The notes under the pieces: generated by a model
The model's database searches: none
Seen by the model: the letters and a program-made list of their open reading frames with translations, nothing else
Told to the model about the DNA's origin: nothing
Position numbers and translations under genes: made by a program
Part shown: one piece after another, positions 44,889 through 56,600 of the stretch
Position numbering within the stretch: the first letter of the stretch is position 1
Layout: every line of letters begins with the position of its first letter
Assembly (NCBI GenBank): GCA_022606135.1
Contig: JABYQN010000020.1
Location: 229,264-293,263, forward strand
DNA from: Fomes fomentarius
Lineage: Eukaryota > Basidiomycota > Agaricomycetes > Polyporales > Polyporaceae
Length of the DNA stretch: 64,000 nucleotides
Direction of reading: 5' to 3'

Positions 44889-47599
44889 CTAAAATCCCAA
44901 GCTCCTACTCCTCGTCGCCTGCGCAGCTCCAGGGATCGGGATAGGCGTCGCAGGGGTAACAGCCCCGGTCCCGCCCCCCTTCACCCCCGAAGACATGTGC
45001 GTGTGCGTGTGCGTCCATGCCGACGGGCGCGTCGGCGACAGCGCCGGGGGCATGCTGCCATTGCGCATAACCTTTCTTAACTCGTCGCGCGAGCGAGAGA
45101 ACGCACGGCCACGCGCCCGAGAACGTTCGCGCTCCCATGAGTGGTCCTCATCGCGGTTCCCCCCGTACCCATCGCAATCCCGACTCAGACTGCGCACAGC
45201 GAGGCCGTCGCTCTCCGAGTGCGGACTTCGCGCTCGCGCCCACCGCGCATCTTCCTCGAGCGCGTCGAGTTCGAGTCCCTCGACCGTGTGCTGCTCGAGG
45301 TCGGGGGTGCTGAGGGACGGTACCGGTCGGGACAGCGGCGACTTGTGTCTGCTGCGCAGGAGGTCGACGGAGCGATCTCTCGGGGTGGCGGGTTCGTTCG
45401 GGCTCTGCGAGCGGGACACGGACACGGACACGGACACAGACGCGTCGTCGACGGTCGGGAAGCGCGGGCGGGGCATTCGGCCGCGCGGGAGGACACCGGT
45501 CACGTTCACGTCACTGGTACTCGTACTCTCGCTCGATAAACTGAAACTCGGTTGGAGGATGATGGCGGAGTCGTGCGGACCGGACGAGGACGAGGACGAA
45601 TCGGAAGAGGAGACGGAGCTCGTGCGGAGGATCGCGTTGGTGAGTGACGAGAAGCTCGGCTGCGTGGGCAAGGGGTGCGCCGGGTGAGCATCTGTCTGAA
45701 GCAGTGGATGGTGGTAGGAGGGAGGTGTCGCAGCGTCGCGATCGTGTGGGTGGTGCGGCGCTCGTGATTTGCTGCGGCTCGACGTGCGGACGGCCGAGGT
45801 CGAGCGGCTCGCCGAACGCACAACGCGAGATGTGGAACGGTGCGAACCGCGCTCCGCTGGTTGCTCGTTCACGCGGGAGCGTGAGGGAGAGCGGGAAGTG
45901 GTACATGGCACGTCTTCGGACGGCGGTGTGACATCGTCGGCGGCCGATCCCCACCCGATACCCCACGCTACCTCATCAACCATGGCGATTGTCCACCGGT
46001 TAGGAACAGAACGTTCGATGCATCCCCGCAGTGCTCTTTCGGCACTGCGCCCTACGCCTTGAGGCATTTCGAAGACGCCTGTCCGATAAGACCCAATGAT
46101 AAGCTGCTGATCAAGGAAACACACACCCTATTCTAAGATGTATACGTACCATGAAGGATCTTCATCTGCAGCCGGGGCTCAAACGAGTCAGAGAAAGGAA
46201 GCCTTCCAGTGAGAAGCGTATAGAGCATCACGCCCAACGCCCAGATATCTTGTGCTGGATCTGCTGCATGTGGCGTACTATTGTTGGGAGAGAGCAGAAG
46301 CTCGGGCGCAGCGTACGGCAGCGAGCCGGGGGCGAAGCCGCGGTTAGGGAGGGCAGCCTGAGTGCACGAGGCAGGATAGGGACTAGAGGTGCGATGACGT
46401 GCATGGGCACCATGGTGGCGCATCAAGGAGAGATGGTAAGGAAGTTTGCCAGTTGCCTGTCTACCGAGCGATAGGTGTGCAGCCTGCAGCTGAGCCTGCG
46501 AGATCGTGCGCGAGCGGTATAGACTGTTAGACTTCTTCTCGCCTGCCTCTTCTTCGTCACTCTCCACCCCGTCCACGATCTCCCCGATCTTTCGTGTCAT
46601 TCCGAAGTCCCCGATTTTACACACGCCCATCTCGTCTACAAGCACATTCTCCGGCTTCAGGTCCCCATGCACGTACCCCGCCACCTCGTGCATGTACCGC
46701 AGACCCCGCACTACCTGCCTGAACATCATCCCCGCGTCGTCCTGCGGGAGCGCAGGCCGCCCGTCGCGCTTCAGGATATCGAACAGGCTCCCCGCCGGGC
46801 AGTATGCCGTGAAGAAAAAGTCTGCGTAGGGCGTGTGGGTGACTGTGAACAGCGGTAGGATGTGCTCATGGTTGAGCGAAGCCCAAACCTCTGCCTCGCG
46901 ACTGACGCTTTTCCGCGCCTGGGCTGGGTCCGCCTGTTTGTCGACTTCCGAGCGCCGGATGATTTTGACAGCGACAGTGCCACCTTGAGCGGACGACGCT
47001 GTGCGGATGATGGAGAAACCCCCGTGACCGACAATGGGGCCCAGAGTATAGCCAGCCACGCTCGCACCTTCATCATCAGGAGCGAGGCTTGCCTCCGAAA
47101 CAACAGGGCTGAACGCAGAGAGGAACATGGCTGCAGGCGACGAGGAAAGGTCGACCTCAGCAGGATCGTCCACAGGAAGCGGGGAGAGGCTAGGCGAAGA
47201 GCCAAACAGACTCGACAGCGCAGGCTCCGAGATGGCGAGAAGTGGTGGAGGCGAGAAGGACAGACCTAACTCGGCTGAAACCTGCTGGTCTTGGTCGAAC
47301 GGGGAGCTGCTCATCTCATCGGCCTTGGTGAACGTCCTGGGATCATAGCCAAAAATGACAGAGAAAGGGTGTGAATTCGGCCCATCCGTGCTTGTCCCTT
47401 GCAAGTCTCGTTCGTTGCGTGTCTGAGTAGATTGCATAAACTCGTTTGTGGTGTGTAGCAGGTCGTCTGAGGGGTATGAGGGTGGCAATGCGAACGCGGG
47501 GTGATGGTGGGAAGAGTCAGAGAAGAGTCGGAGGGATCGGGATCCCGAACGCGCCACGAGGCGCCACGACGACTTACGTAAGGCAGCCTTTCCCAGCAT
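44889..47599 (-). CDS. Serine/threonine protein kinase with long inserted activation segment
   Basis: A eukaryotic protein kinase followed by a large Ser/Arg-rich tail. The kinase domain shows a Gly loop (GHGGFS), VAVKII with the ATP-binding Lys, YVHGDLKPENVLVDE with the catalytic Asp, and DFG in KIGDFGMTR. After DFG comes an insertion of about 90 residues with basic and Ser-rich stretches. Then come GSLPYAAPELLLSP (APE motif) and DIWALGVMLYTLLTGRLPF. A single intron (about 46071-46139) joins KILHG to VFEMPQGVGRSAERALRGCI. The tail of about 350 residues is low complexity, with a Ser-Val repeat near 45413-45442, and ends RSRSLGF. The start is uncertain: an open frame reaches 47755, but a TATA-like element overlaps its first codons, so the ATG at 47599 is preferred. 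A GTAAGT donor at 47577 suggests another 5' intron. Confidence 0.75.
45413..45442 (-). repeat. Hexanucleotide repeat encoding Ser-Val
   Basis: Tandem GACACG units on the + strand. Read on - inside the kinase tail they encode alternating Ser and Val. The unit length is a multiple of three, so length changes would keep the frame. Confidence 0.75.
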
Positions 47600-47729
47600 C
47601 CGCGCAATCGTGACTCGGGCACTGGACGTCGGATAGCCTTCGCTCTGAACCTCCGAGTCAAGGTATGGAGCAGAAAGATGGTGGAGGTTGAGATAATGGT
47701 AGCGACAGCACCCTCTGGTTTCGACGAGG

Positions 47730-47737
47730 TTTATATA
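47730..47737 (-). promoter_or_regulatory. TATA-like element of the kinase gene
   Basis: TATATAAA on the - strand, about 130 bases before the ATG at 47599. It falls inside the first codons of the longest open frame, which argues against a start at 47755. Confidence 0.4.
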
Positions 47738-47893
47738 CCTCGCGCGAGATGTCATGACAGCATGACGTCATAGTTCACCGTATTCGAAGCACAGTTGAAG
47801 TCGTTCTGAGAAGAATACTTTATCTCCTATAATGGGTCTTTACGCAAGACTCGGAAGCAATACAAAACGATTACTAGTAAAGCGGCTACATGC

Positions 47894-49587
47894 TTACAAC
47901 TCGTCGGGCACAATCACACCACCGTCGTCATCAAAGATGTCGTACGGGAGGTTGTAGCGCTTCGAAGGATTCACGACACGGCGCGGTGGGTGAGACGTAG
48001 CAGCTTTTTCAAGTTTTCCAAACAGAGTCTCAGGCAGCTTGCGAACTACATGTGCGATATCGCTTCAGCCACTAGGTACTGTTCAAAGATGCGTTACACA
48101 TACCATGGAGGTTCTCTTCAATTCGAGATGGGGTCACGCTCTTCGGAAGGACGACGGTCTACGCAGAACCAGTCAGTACGAGCATAATAGCAAAAGTCAA
48201 ATGACGTACTCCACGCTGAACATGCCATGAGATGATGACTTGAGCGGGAGTGATGCTCAGTGCGCGTGCGATCTCCTTGACCTCTGGGACGTTGAGCGTG
48301 TCCTTGACGAGGGTGCCGCTACCCAGGGGCGAGTAGGCCTCGAGAAGCAGGTCGTTCTCCTTCGCCCACTATATGCGCCTCTCAATACAACCCGTCACGT
48401 GCGGAAAAGGTAGAGGACTGACCTTCAGCAGCTCTGGCTGCGGGTTCCAGTAGCTGAGCTCAACTTGATTAACGGCGGGCTTGTGCTTGAGCGGGTTCGC
48501 CGTCAAGTTGCGAAGGCGGGGGATGTTGAAGCTACGACCCTATCAGCGCATATAATCACGTTGAAAGTCTTAGGGGACGCACTTGCTAACACCAATGTTG
48601 CGGATCTTGCCCTTGTCCACTAGCTCCTCGAGCTTTTGCCATGTCGGATAGGGATTCGCCGTCAGGGCCTCATCGACTTCCGCGTTCGTGCCCTTCTTCA
48701 CTGCGATTGGCCTGTATCGTGTCAGTATGCAAACCCGGGTCCCAAGGAGTGAAGACGTACCAGTGAATGAGGTACATGTCAAGATAGTCGACGCCGAGCT
48801 TCTTCAACGAGTCATCGAGGGCGGGTTCAACATCTTCAGGCGCATGGAATGGACTGGCGAGCTAACAAGGGGCAAAGGCTGTTGGACAATGCATCACGCT
48901 CGATGCAAGTGAACATACGTACCTTGGAGGTAATCCAGACCTCCTCACGAGGTAAACCGCTCTCCTTCAAAGCTTGTCCAACCTCTGCCTCGTTCTGGAC
49001 CCATGATTGCCATCCAGACAATACTCTCCGCGTTGCAAGACGGTACTCACCTGATAAACCCACGCATCGTCGATATGACGGTAGCCAGACTTCAACGCAG
49101 CGTGAACAGCCTGTCCGACCTCGTTCGGTGCAGCCTGCCAGACTCCTGCGACGGAGAGCGTTCGCGGTCAGCAGACTGAACGTACACCATACTCACAGAC
49201 GTCATAGAAATGCGTACCGAGCGCTACAGATGGGATCTTGTCGCCAGAAGGGAGTGTGTAGTGCGTCGGAAGCGACGCGATAGACGAATGGTTGTGGTAT
49301 GAGGTATGACAAGGAGTGCCCAGGCGCATACGCCTGGTGGTCGGGCGGCGAGTGAAATGCTTCACGGAGAGATAAGCGCACTGCAAGACGGCGCTCATCG
49401 CAAAGACGACGAGGAGGCGTTTCCAAGTGAACAGGGACTTGCGCTGGCGTTCTTCGACGCGGTACTTGCTGCCCAGGTGCTCGACGTCGCTCTCTTTTGG
49501 AGACAGCGGTTGGTAGCGAGGGGAGGACATGGTGGTAGGAGCTGAAGAAGTTGAAGTCAGAATCGGATTGGTTTTGTGGGGCGCCAT
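47894..49587 (-). CDS. Aldo-keto reductase with N-terminal membrane anchor
   Basis: An NAD(P)H-dependent carbonyl reductase of the AKR superfamily. Compared with ordinary AKRs it has a leader of about 95 residues: a polar N-terminus ([20 protein letters not shown]), a basic stretch and one hydrophobic helix ([18 protein letters not shown]), so probably a type II membrane protein. The barrel begins at [16 protein letters not shown]. The catalytic residues are visible: Asp in [14 protein letters not shown] with its Tyr, Lys in VWITSKV, and His in DMYLIHWPIAV. Then come [37 protein letters not shown], and VVLPKSVTP in the cofactor-binding region. The protein ends in VIVPDEL, a C-terminus resembling ER-retention signals. 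The ATG at 49587 is the first in frame; an ATG 19 codons later is possible. Substrate unknown. Confidence 0.86.
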
Positions 49588-50149
49588 ATTAGGGTCCCGC
49601 AGATAAGAAACTTGAACGTTTAAAAGTTGTCCCCGGGGACCCCATTTGCTCCCATGGACATCCTCTAACGATAATCTCCTACTATCAGCCCCACATTATT
49701 GATAACATGAGTCATACCACTGAATGTAGTGCTTACAGATGGACTCGTAACTGTAAATACGTTCTTTGTTGTTCTCGAGGCTTGCACTTAGTACAACTGT
49801 TTAAATGTGTGTGCTCTATGATGCGTCCTCCACCAAGGCACAGGCACGTCATTGCTGCGTGACCGTCATTCAGAAAGGGCTGTGCCAGTGATAACGACTA
49901 CCATTAATCTTATCGTTTGCCGCGGCCCGAGTCGGCCCGAGCGGTTATACCAGTGTTAGACGCTCAAAAGGAGAGCGCCGACACGTGGCGTACAGAGATG
50001 GCAATGACTGATCAGTGGAAACCTCCACAAATATTATCCACTGCGTTCGACTCGTTCAGGACAGAGGCCGGGCTTGTCCCAGAAACTGTACGTTGCCTTT
50101 ATGACCACAAACACATCACTCTGACTCAATTGTTAGGTCCAGCTTGACA
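49588..50149. other. Divergent intergenic region
   Basis: About 560 bases between the aldo-keto reductase and F-box gene 2, which are transcribed away from each other. A small open frame near 49990-50148 could be a non-coding 5' exon or leader of the F-box gene, because GTACGT and TTAG splice-like signals flank its end. Confidence 0.35.
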
Positions 50150-51665
50150 ATGGCCACAAGCCTGGCCCTCAACATCGATGTGTTAAGGGTCATCTTGATC
50201 TTCTGTGACACTCGGGATCTTCTTCAAGCAAGCGCTGCGTGTTGGCAACTTCGTGATGAGGCTGTCAAGGAGCTCATCTCCCGACCAGTCCACCTCAAAA
50301 ACTATGCCCAAGTAGAGTCATTCTGCCAACTCGTCCTCCCAGGCGACCAGTCGCGCCCCCGCTTCATTCGCATACTCATCCTAGAGACCCAACGAAGCCT
50401 TAAAACTCCTAGACCTCATGTAAACCACATGCTGCTGGAGGTCATCAAACGGGCAACTCAACTTCGCGTCCTGCATCTCAGATGGTGTGACCCATACTTC
50501 GAATCCGACCAGCGATTCGCCGGCGCAGTACGCGACCTGGAGCACCTCCGCCATCTAGAGATATGGAATTCGGAGAATAAGCAAGATAGGAAGATCGCTG
50601 CGATGTTGCTTGGGTTGCGGTCCTCGTTGAAGAGGCTCGAGCTCACCGATGCCGCGGACAATGGTTTTGGGGATACTTTTCCAGACACGCTCGCACAGCG
50701 GCAGAACGGACTCGAGACGCTTCGCATCTTCTACCCAGGTCTCGCTCTCATGCAGTGGACGCCCTTCCATTCTGTGCGCAAGCTCGATCTCACGATCGGC
50801 GACAGACGCATCAGCCTTGAGCGTCTTGCCTCCATCTTCCCCAATCTCAGGGAGGTCGCTGTTCGTGCTCATTACTTCGAGATAGACCTTACCTCTCCCT
50901 CCATTGAGACCATGCAGACCCGAGAGGATGCAATCGCATTTCAGCGCTCCGGAGGCGGCTGGCAGTCGCTGGACAAAATCACTGGTACGATCGGGGACCT
51001 CTATGTCCTCTGTATCGCTTGCCCAGTCCGCTGCGTTGACTTGGGATACTACCAGTCACAAGCATGCCGTGCATTCCTCGATGTCGTCTCTCGCACCCGA
51101 CCTCGCCAGGTCGAACTCATGGTGCTCTGCGCTTCGTGGGTCCCCGTCTGGGTGCAGGAACACAACATCCTCCTGTACGAAGGCGTGGACGGGCCTGGAG
51201 CGGTCAGCCATGCGATCTTCCGACTGACCCTCTCGATATCGTCTCCTGTCAACTCCAAAGACGTATTGGTAAGTCATATCCCAAAACTTCAGCATCGATA
51301 ACGACACACGAATTGACTGTCATGGTCAACAGCACACATTGGTACCCTTCATAAAACCATCCCGCCTCGAGTACGTTCATATCGCGGTTGCCGAATTCTT
51401 CATGCGTGGCGAGAACATGGAGAGCATCATACACCCGCGCCTAGGACATGACGACCGTCTCGCAGAGGTCGTAACCGGCATCGATCTCGAGGACCTAGTG
51501 GCTGGTCTCGCCGCATGCGGAGCATCTCTCCGCTTCATCGTACTGACTCTGACCATGCGTGGTCAGAGTGTCTGGGCGATAGAACGTGTGGGGGCAGAGC
51601 GGGTGTTCACTCGATTGGATGATCACGCGGGGTGGCGTGTCATTGAGCGAGAAGAGCAGCTATAG
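50150..51665 (+). CDS. F-box-like protein 2
   Basis: A second agaricomycete F-box protein, probably an SCF substrate receptor. The N-terminus NIDVLRVILIFCDTRDLLQASAACWQLRDEA has the typical F-box spacing, with a conserved Leu-Leu and a Cys-Trp pair. It is followed by loose leucine-rich segments (LRVLHLRWCDPYF, LRHLEIWNSENK, GLETLRIFYPG, VRKLDLTIGD, FPNLREVAV). One intron near 51269-51332 joins SKDVL to HTLVPFIKPSRLEYV. The last exon ends EREEQL at 51665. The ATG at 50150 is the first ATG before the F-box. It is not close to F-box gene 1 (17832) in sequence beyond the family pattern. Confidence 0.8.
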
Positions 51666-52076
51666 AGCGTGTCGGTAGTCGTGCATCCTTGGGAGAAGTA
51701 CGCAATCATATAGTTCTCTGGTATGTTATGGTAGAGCGGGATGCCCGGTACTAACTGCAAGTCCACGAATAGGACGTCTATCCAATCGTAACTTCGCTGC
51801 CACATACACCTTCTCAACGCGCCGTGGCCTCGGCTTGCCCCGGTGATAGAAGCTATTGTTGCAGGACCCATGACTGCTCGCAGATTGCTTCCCAACCTCC
51901 ATATGTGCCTTCCGAAACAAACTCTAGGTTGTGTGCTGCGGTAGTATCGAGCGCCAGGATAGACGAGCCACCCATGATCCTTCAGTGCATTAAACTCTCC
52001 TCAGGCTCAACCGCTACTACACCGACATCCTCACCTGTTCAGACCCCAATCGCAGGCAAATATATACGGCCACAGC
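51666..52076. other. Intergenic, nothing recognised
   Basis: About 400 bases between two + strand genes. Only chance-like ORFs are present. Confidence 0.35.
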
Positions 52077-53629
52077 ATGAGCGATCTGTGGTACGACTCG
52101 GAGTCAAGCATCGCACCCAGTGGAAACCTATGGTCCAGGTCAAGCGCCAACCCCAGGTCTCAAGGATATGGTGCCAGTGGAGGCCATCGCGGTTTTCGGG
52201 GCGGCTCGAACTCCAACTACCGATCTCAGCAGCCCGTCTCTCTCCCTCCCGATCGTGACCTCTCCGATGGCTTGCATAGCACAGTCATCGAAACCATCCT
52301 CAAGCCTACTGTTAGCACCTCGAGTGGAAATCCTGTTAAACCAGAGCACGTCAAGTACATCGGCTCCTACAACTGGGTAGAGGAGTCCCACCCTACCATC
52401 ATCGTCCCAGGTACGCTCTCTCGACTAGCAACCTCGTTGATAGTCTATAGACACCAACCCGGTTGCTCAACTCCTCATCGCGTGCATAGGCTCTCCGCCG
52501 GAATGGCGCGACCGCCCTTTCCCCTACCGCGTCCCGTTCGACACCGGGGTGCGTTTCATCGATCAGAACGGCTACCGAATGGGCAGCGACTCTTGTCTTC
52601 TCCCACTCTTCCGCGCCGTGGACGTCGTTGCGGAAGAGAACGCAGACACGTCCATGAGCTGGAGCGACGTCGACTTTGTCACGGACCGTAACGGCCTCCG
52701 CAAGCTCATGCGGTGGATCCGGCATGGCGGAAGTTCAAGTGATTCTGCGGAGTCGCTGAAGGAGTTTCGCATCGATCTGCAGCTGGGCGGGAGGAAGACG
52801 GTGCTCATGCACAGGTGCGAGAAGCGCACGAGGGAGATTGCGGTACCGCCCAGAGCTGGATGCGGGATCAGCTTCGAACGGCAGAGCACGACGCCTGCGC
52901 AAGGGTGTAATCGCAGCACAGGTCATCATCGCATCGTGCGATACGTACGTACCGCCCGATTGTCATGTCGTCCGATTTGCTCACTTGATATGCATGGAAC
53001 AGGACCTCGATGGATTGAAAATGGTAGTCCGTTTTGAGGTCGACGCCTGCATCCCTCAGTCGACGGCCGATAACGCTACCTCCTCACTCTTGTCGCAGCC
53101 CACCAGTCCGCGCATCACCCCCGCATCCACCAACGTCGACAGTCTAACGGACATGCTCTCCAACCTCGACGTCGCCTCCCAGAGCGAAGCATCCTCACAA
53201 TCGCAGAACACAGCCATCGCGGTCATCCGCGCAGGTTCCCAAGTCCCACAGTCCTCTCTCGTCGAGCTGACCACCCGGTCTGTCAAGTACGTCGACGAGT
53301 TCGACTGGCAGGAAACCTACCCACAACTGTTCCTCTCGTGGACACCGCACCTCTTCCTCGCAGTGCACGACCGCGGGACGTTCGAAAGCATGGTCAAGCA
53401 CAAGCTAGGCGCGACCGAGCTCCGAAACCTCGAAACCAGTCCGCGAACCCAGCAGTCGTTCCGGAAGCTCGTCGAGGCGCTCAAAACAATCCAAACGCTC
53501 GTGAGGAGACACGGACGACGCGGGAGACTCAGTCTCGTATGTCAAGCGGATGGGACGTTGAACGTCTTCGAGCGTACCAGCGCAGGGGGATGCTTGCCGG
53601 ACAGCGAGCTTGAGCGTTTCGGAGTCTGA
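52077..53629 (+). CDS. Fungal family usually labelled geranylgeranyl pyrophosphate synthetase; function unknown
   Basis: It resembles an agaricomycete family whose members are often auto-annotated as geranylgeranyl pyrophosphate synthetase or as decapping-nuclease-like. I see no DDxxD aspartate-rich motif of a prenyl synthase, so that name should not be taken as function. The N-terminus is Gly/Arg/Ser-rich (GYGASGGHRGFRGGSNSNYR). Then comes the family hallmark YIGSYNWVEESHPTIIVPG, split by an intron (about 52411-52489). The next exon carries FIDQNGYRMG, DVDFVTDRNGLRKLMRWIR. An intron (52945-53002) joins HHRIVRY to DLDGLKMVVRFEVDACIP. The C-terminal exon carries SVKYVDEFDWQETYPQLFLS, PHLFLAVHDRGTFES and SFRKLVEALKTIQTLVR, ending at 53629. 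Frame continuity is complete. Confidence 0.65.
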
Positions 53630-56600
53630 GGGATTGACTAGAAAATGTTCAAGCTGAAGCGTCCTCGCGTCTTGGCCCCCCGGCTGCGGACTACTGGTTA
53701 TCGTGAACGCCGAAAACATGTTGTGCTAGGAGGTGAAAAGAAAGGGACGACATAAATGTATCATATCTCCATCTCCTGCGGAATCTCGTTGCGCGTCCCC
53801 CCTGCGCAGCAGCGAAGCGTGAAAAGGGTTCGCTGACTTTGATACCTGTTCGGCGTGCGCAGATGAGTGAGCAAATACCTGCTTACATCCATCGTACCGT
53901 CATACGAAGAGGAAGCGTTTTCCATCTTGGGTTTATGTGCGGAAAGTTGTCGGGGCGCCCGTGTAATATCCTCCAGCGCCTCCCATTCCCTCTCGCAATG
54001 ATCGATCGAGTCCGAGTCGTGTCATGTCGATGTACATAGGGCTAGCCGTCGCCGCTCTAGCGGTTCCTTTGTACACGGATCTCAGAATAGCGTCGCCGAT
54101 AAGATAGAGGTAAGCGAGATATCGGCTCCAGATGGAAGAAGAACTCTTACGAACACGATGGCATCCACAACTCCGAGCAGGTCCTATCGACGCGGAGGCC
54201 GCTGGAAGTTCGACGACGCGTAAGTATCGTGCCAAAACATCTAGATATGTTCTCGGGTATGGGCCTCGGAGAAATAGCACCACAGATATGGGAGAGGCGT
54301 CCTCGATCACGCATTGTTAGCTTACATGGCGCACTGTTCGATGGGTTACGCAGCGATGGCGAAGTCGCACGATCTCGCTGTCGCCGTCGGGACTTGCACA
54401 TGTTGCATATGTAGGGCGCCGATCGGTTTGTAACACTCCGAGTCCTGCACCCGGCTCTGGGAAGCGCAGCAAGCACGCCTTGTGGATGTGAGACTGGCAG
54501 GTGAGTATCGAGCAGGAAGGAAGGCGTGCACCTGAGTGAGTGCAGCCGTCGATTCACTACTGCAGGTTCAGACTAACAAGCAAAAGTAGGACTCTTCGCG
54601 AGTGGAGCGCATCTGGCTTCGCAGCGCGATACTTCACGTCCGCGTTGTTCGTCTGCCAGTGAGTGAGAGATTGTCAAGCCGGCAACCGCACAGTGACACA
54701 GGTCCGCCGCCTCAGGCTGGCCCATGACAACCTCCCGCGCCACCCTGGGAGTCCGGACAGCAAGACACTCTGGGAAAGGAGTTGCAAGCAAGCAGCTCGG
54801 GTCCGGGACACCCGAGCAGTTTTCACTCACTCTCATACTGGACCCCGCGTCTGCGATACGCAGCCTCCGATGCGCGTCGGGCGAAGCGCGTCGCTCGTCC
54901 GCAGGAAACCCAGTCGCATCGATATCGAGAAGACGCTTGAGGTGTTGAAGATCCCGTCGCCGCTGCCACATACGGATACGGTACCAGGGAAGCCTCTCAG
55001 CGCGAGGCCGGGTAATAGTATCTGGGAGCACCTTCTGCCAAGAGCGGCAGTCGCGCGGAGAAACCTGTGGTGCGGGCGGTGAGAAAAACCCGAGGTTTCC
55101 GCCGTGAGCTCGTGCATGCCGCACGCTGCCGACCAGGGAGGCCTTCAAACGTTGAGGCTCGGGCGGGCTGCGAGCGCCCGAGACCGCCGCTCTTTCTGAA
55201 TAGTTGTATGATTGATATGAGAAGACCCCGAGCGGGTGTTCAAACGGCAAGAAATTGGAATGTGGTTCTGCCAGAACTTTTCGAATGGGAATTACATCGC
55301 CCTCGTCATCCATAGCTCCCGTTCGGGGGTGGAAACGTGCGGTGGTGGCGTCGACACTATACAGATAGGAAGACATAGATCGCACGTCACGAAGGTGTTT
55401 GACGGGGGAGGGGACTTGCTAGTATCAGTGGAAGCAATTGCGTCGCTCGAGTCCAGGCCCAGACCGTTCGCAGCCACGCCTCCTCGAACCCTTCAATGCG
55501 GGATCGAAAAGAAGCAAAGGGGCGTCCGCATGACGAGAGCTGATGGCGGTCGAGACTCGAGAAGTACGAGTGAGATGCGAGTGGCTGCCGTACCAATCAC
55601 CGAGCGATACTCCGTGATTATGAATTCATGGGCCCGGGTTCCATGATTCATTCACTTCCATCCATCATGCGTGAAGCACGGATGATGGCATGGCGGTGAG
55701 TGCTTGTAGTTAAACAGATATAGACCGTAGAAGCCCGAGACAGGAAGCCGGTGGCAGGAGCCTAGCGATCAGTCTGGCACTAACACCAAGGACTAAGCAG
55801 TGGGCACTGGGTGTAGCCTACGTACGGGTGCGGATGCGGGTGCAGGCACAGACGTGTCCGAGTGGGGAGAAGCCACCCCATTCCTGTCCACGACACTCGT
55901 GCGCGCTCGTCTGCTAGACCCACTAAAAAATTCGTGTATGCGACAGCGGCCTGGAGCACAGGGTCGGTTCAGTCGGATGCAGAGTGAGATAGCGCAAGCG
56001 ATGGCGGTGGAGCGGCGATACCGTGGTGTGTCGACGCTCGCTAGTATTCCTAGAATACTGCACTCAACGGATGAGGGTGAGGTCTAGAGGGCACCTAGTG
56101 GTGCGTTCAGCTCCTTCAAGAGCAGCCGAGGGGAGACCAGACCAATACAGGAAGCGCACCGGGAACCACCACCGTACGATGTACATGCACGTGCGTGTGG
56201 ATGATGTGCAGAGCAAGGGACGAGATACTTTTTCTTGTGCGACGTCAATGTGGCGCCGAACCACAACGCAGGGGGCGCACAGTGAGAACGACTCGACACT
56301 TGAAGAAGAGCGGCCCGGAGAACATGAGCGTCGGGAGGAGAGGTGAGCGAGAAAGGTGGATGTAGCATCTGCATATGTCGCGCGCAGGAAGAGTGAGGAC
56401 CACGAGGAGGACGGTACGGCTGCCTCAGATGGGCAAGTAATCACACCGGCGGTGGGTACGCCCTCAAGGCTCAGGGGCACCTGGACCCAGTACCATGTCA
56501 TGCCATATCAGGCACAGAAGACGACTTGAGCAACAAATATGGATACAGATATGCATTGCGGCCGTGGAAGAGCGAAGTCCCGAAGATGACGGCGACTTGC

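Noticed and set aside
44995..45966. ORFs on + and alternative frames across the kinase tail
   Set aside because: They are shadows of the low-complexity Ser/Arg-rich tail coded on -.
54573..55385. 270-codon ORF on the - strand
   Set aside because: Composition is Arg/Ser/Ala-rich, long overlapping ORFs exist on the other strand, and no motif or conserved structure is seen.
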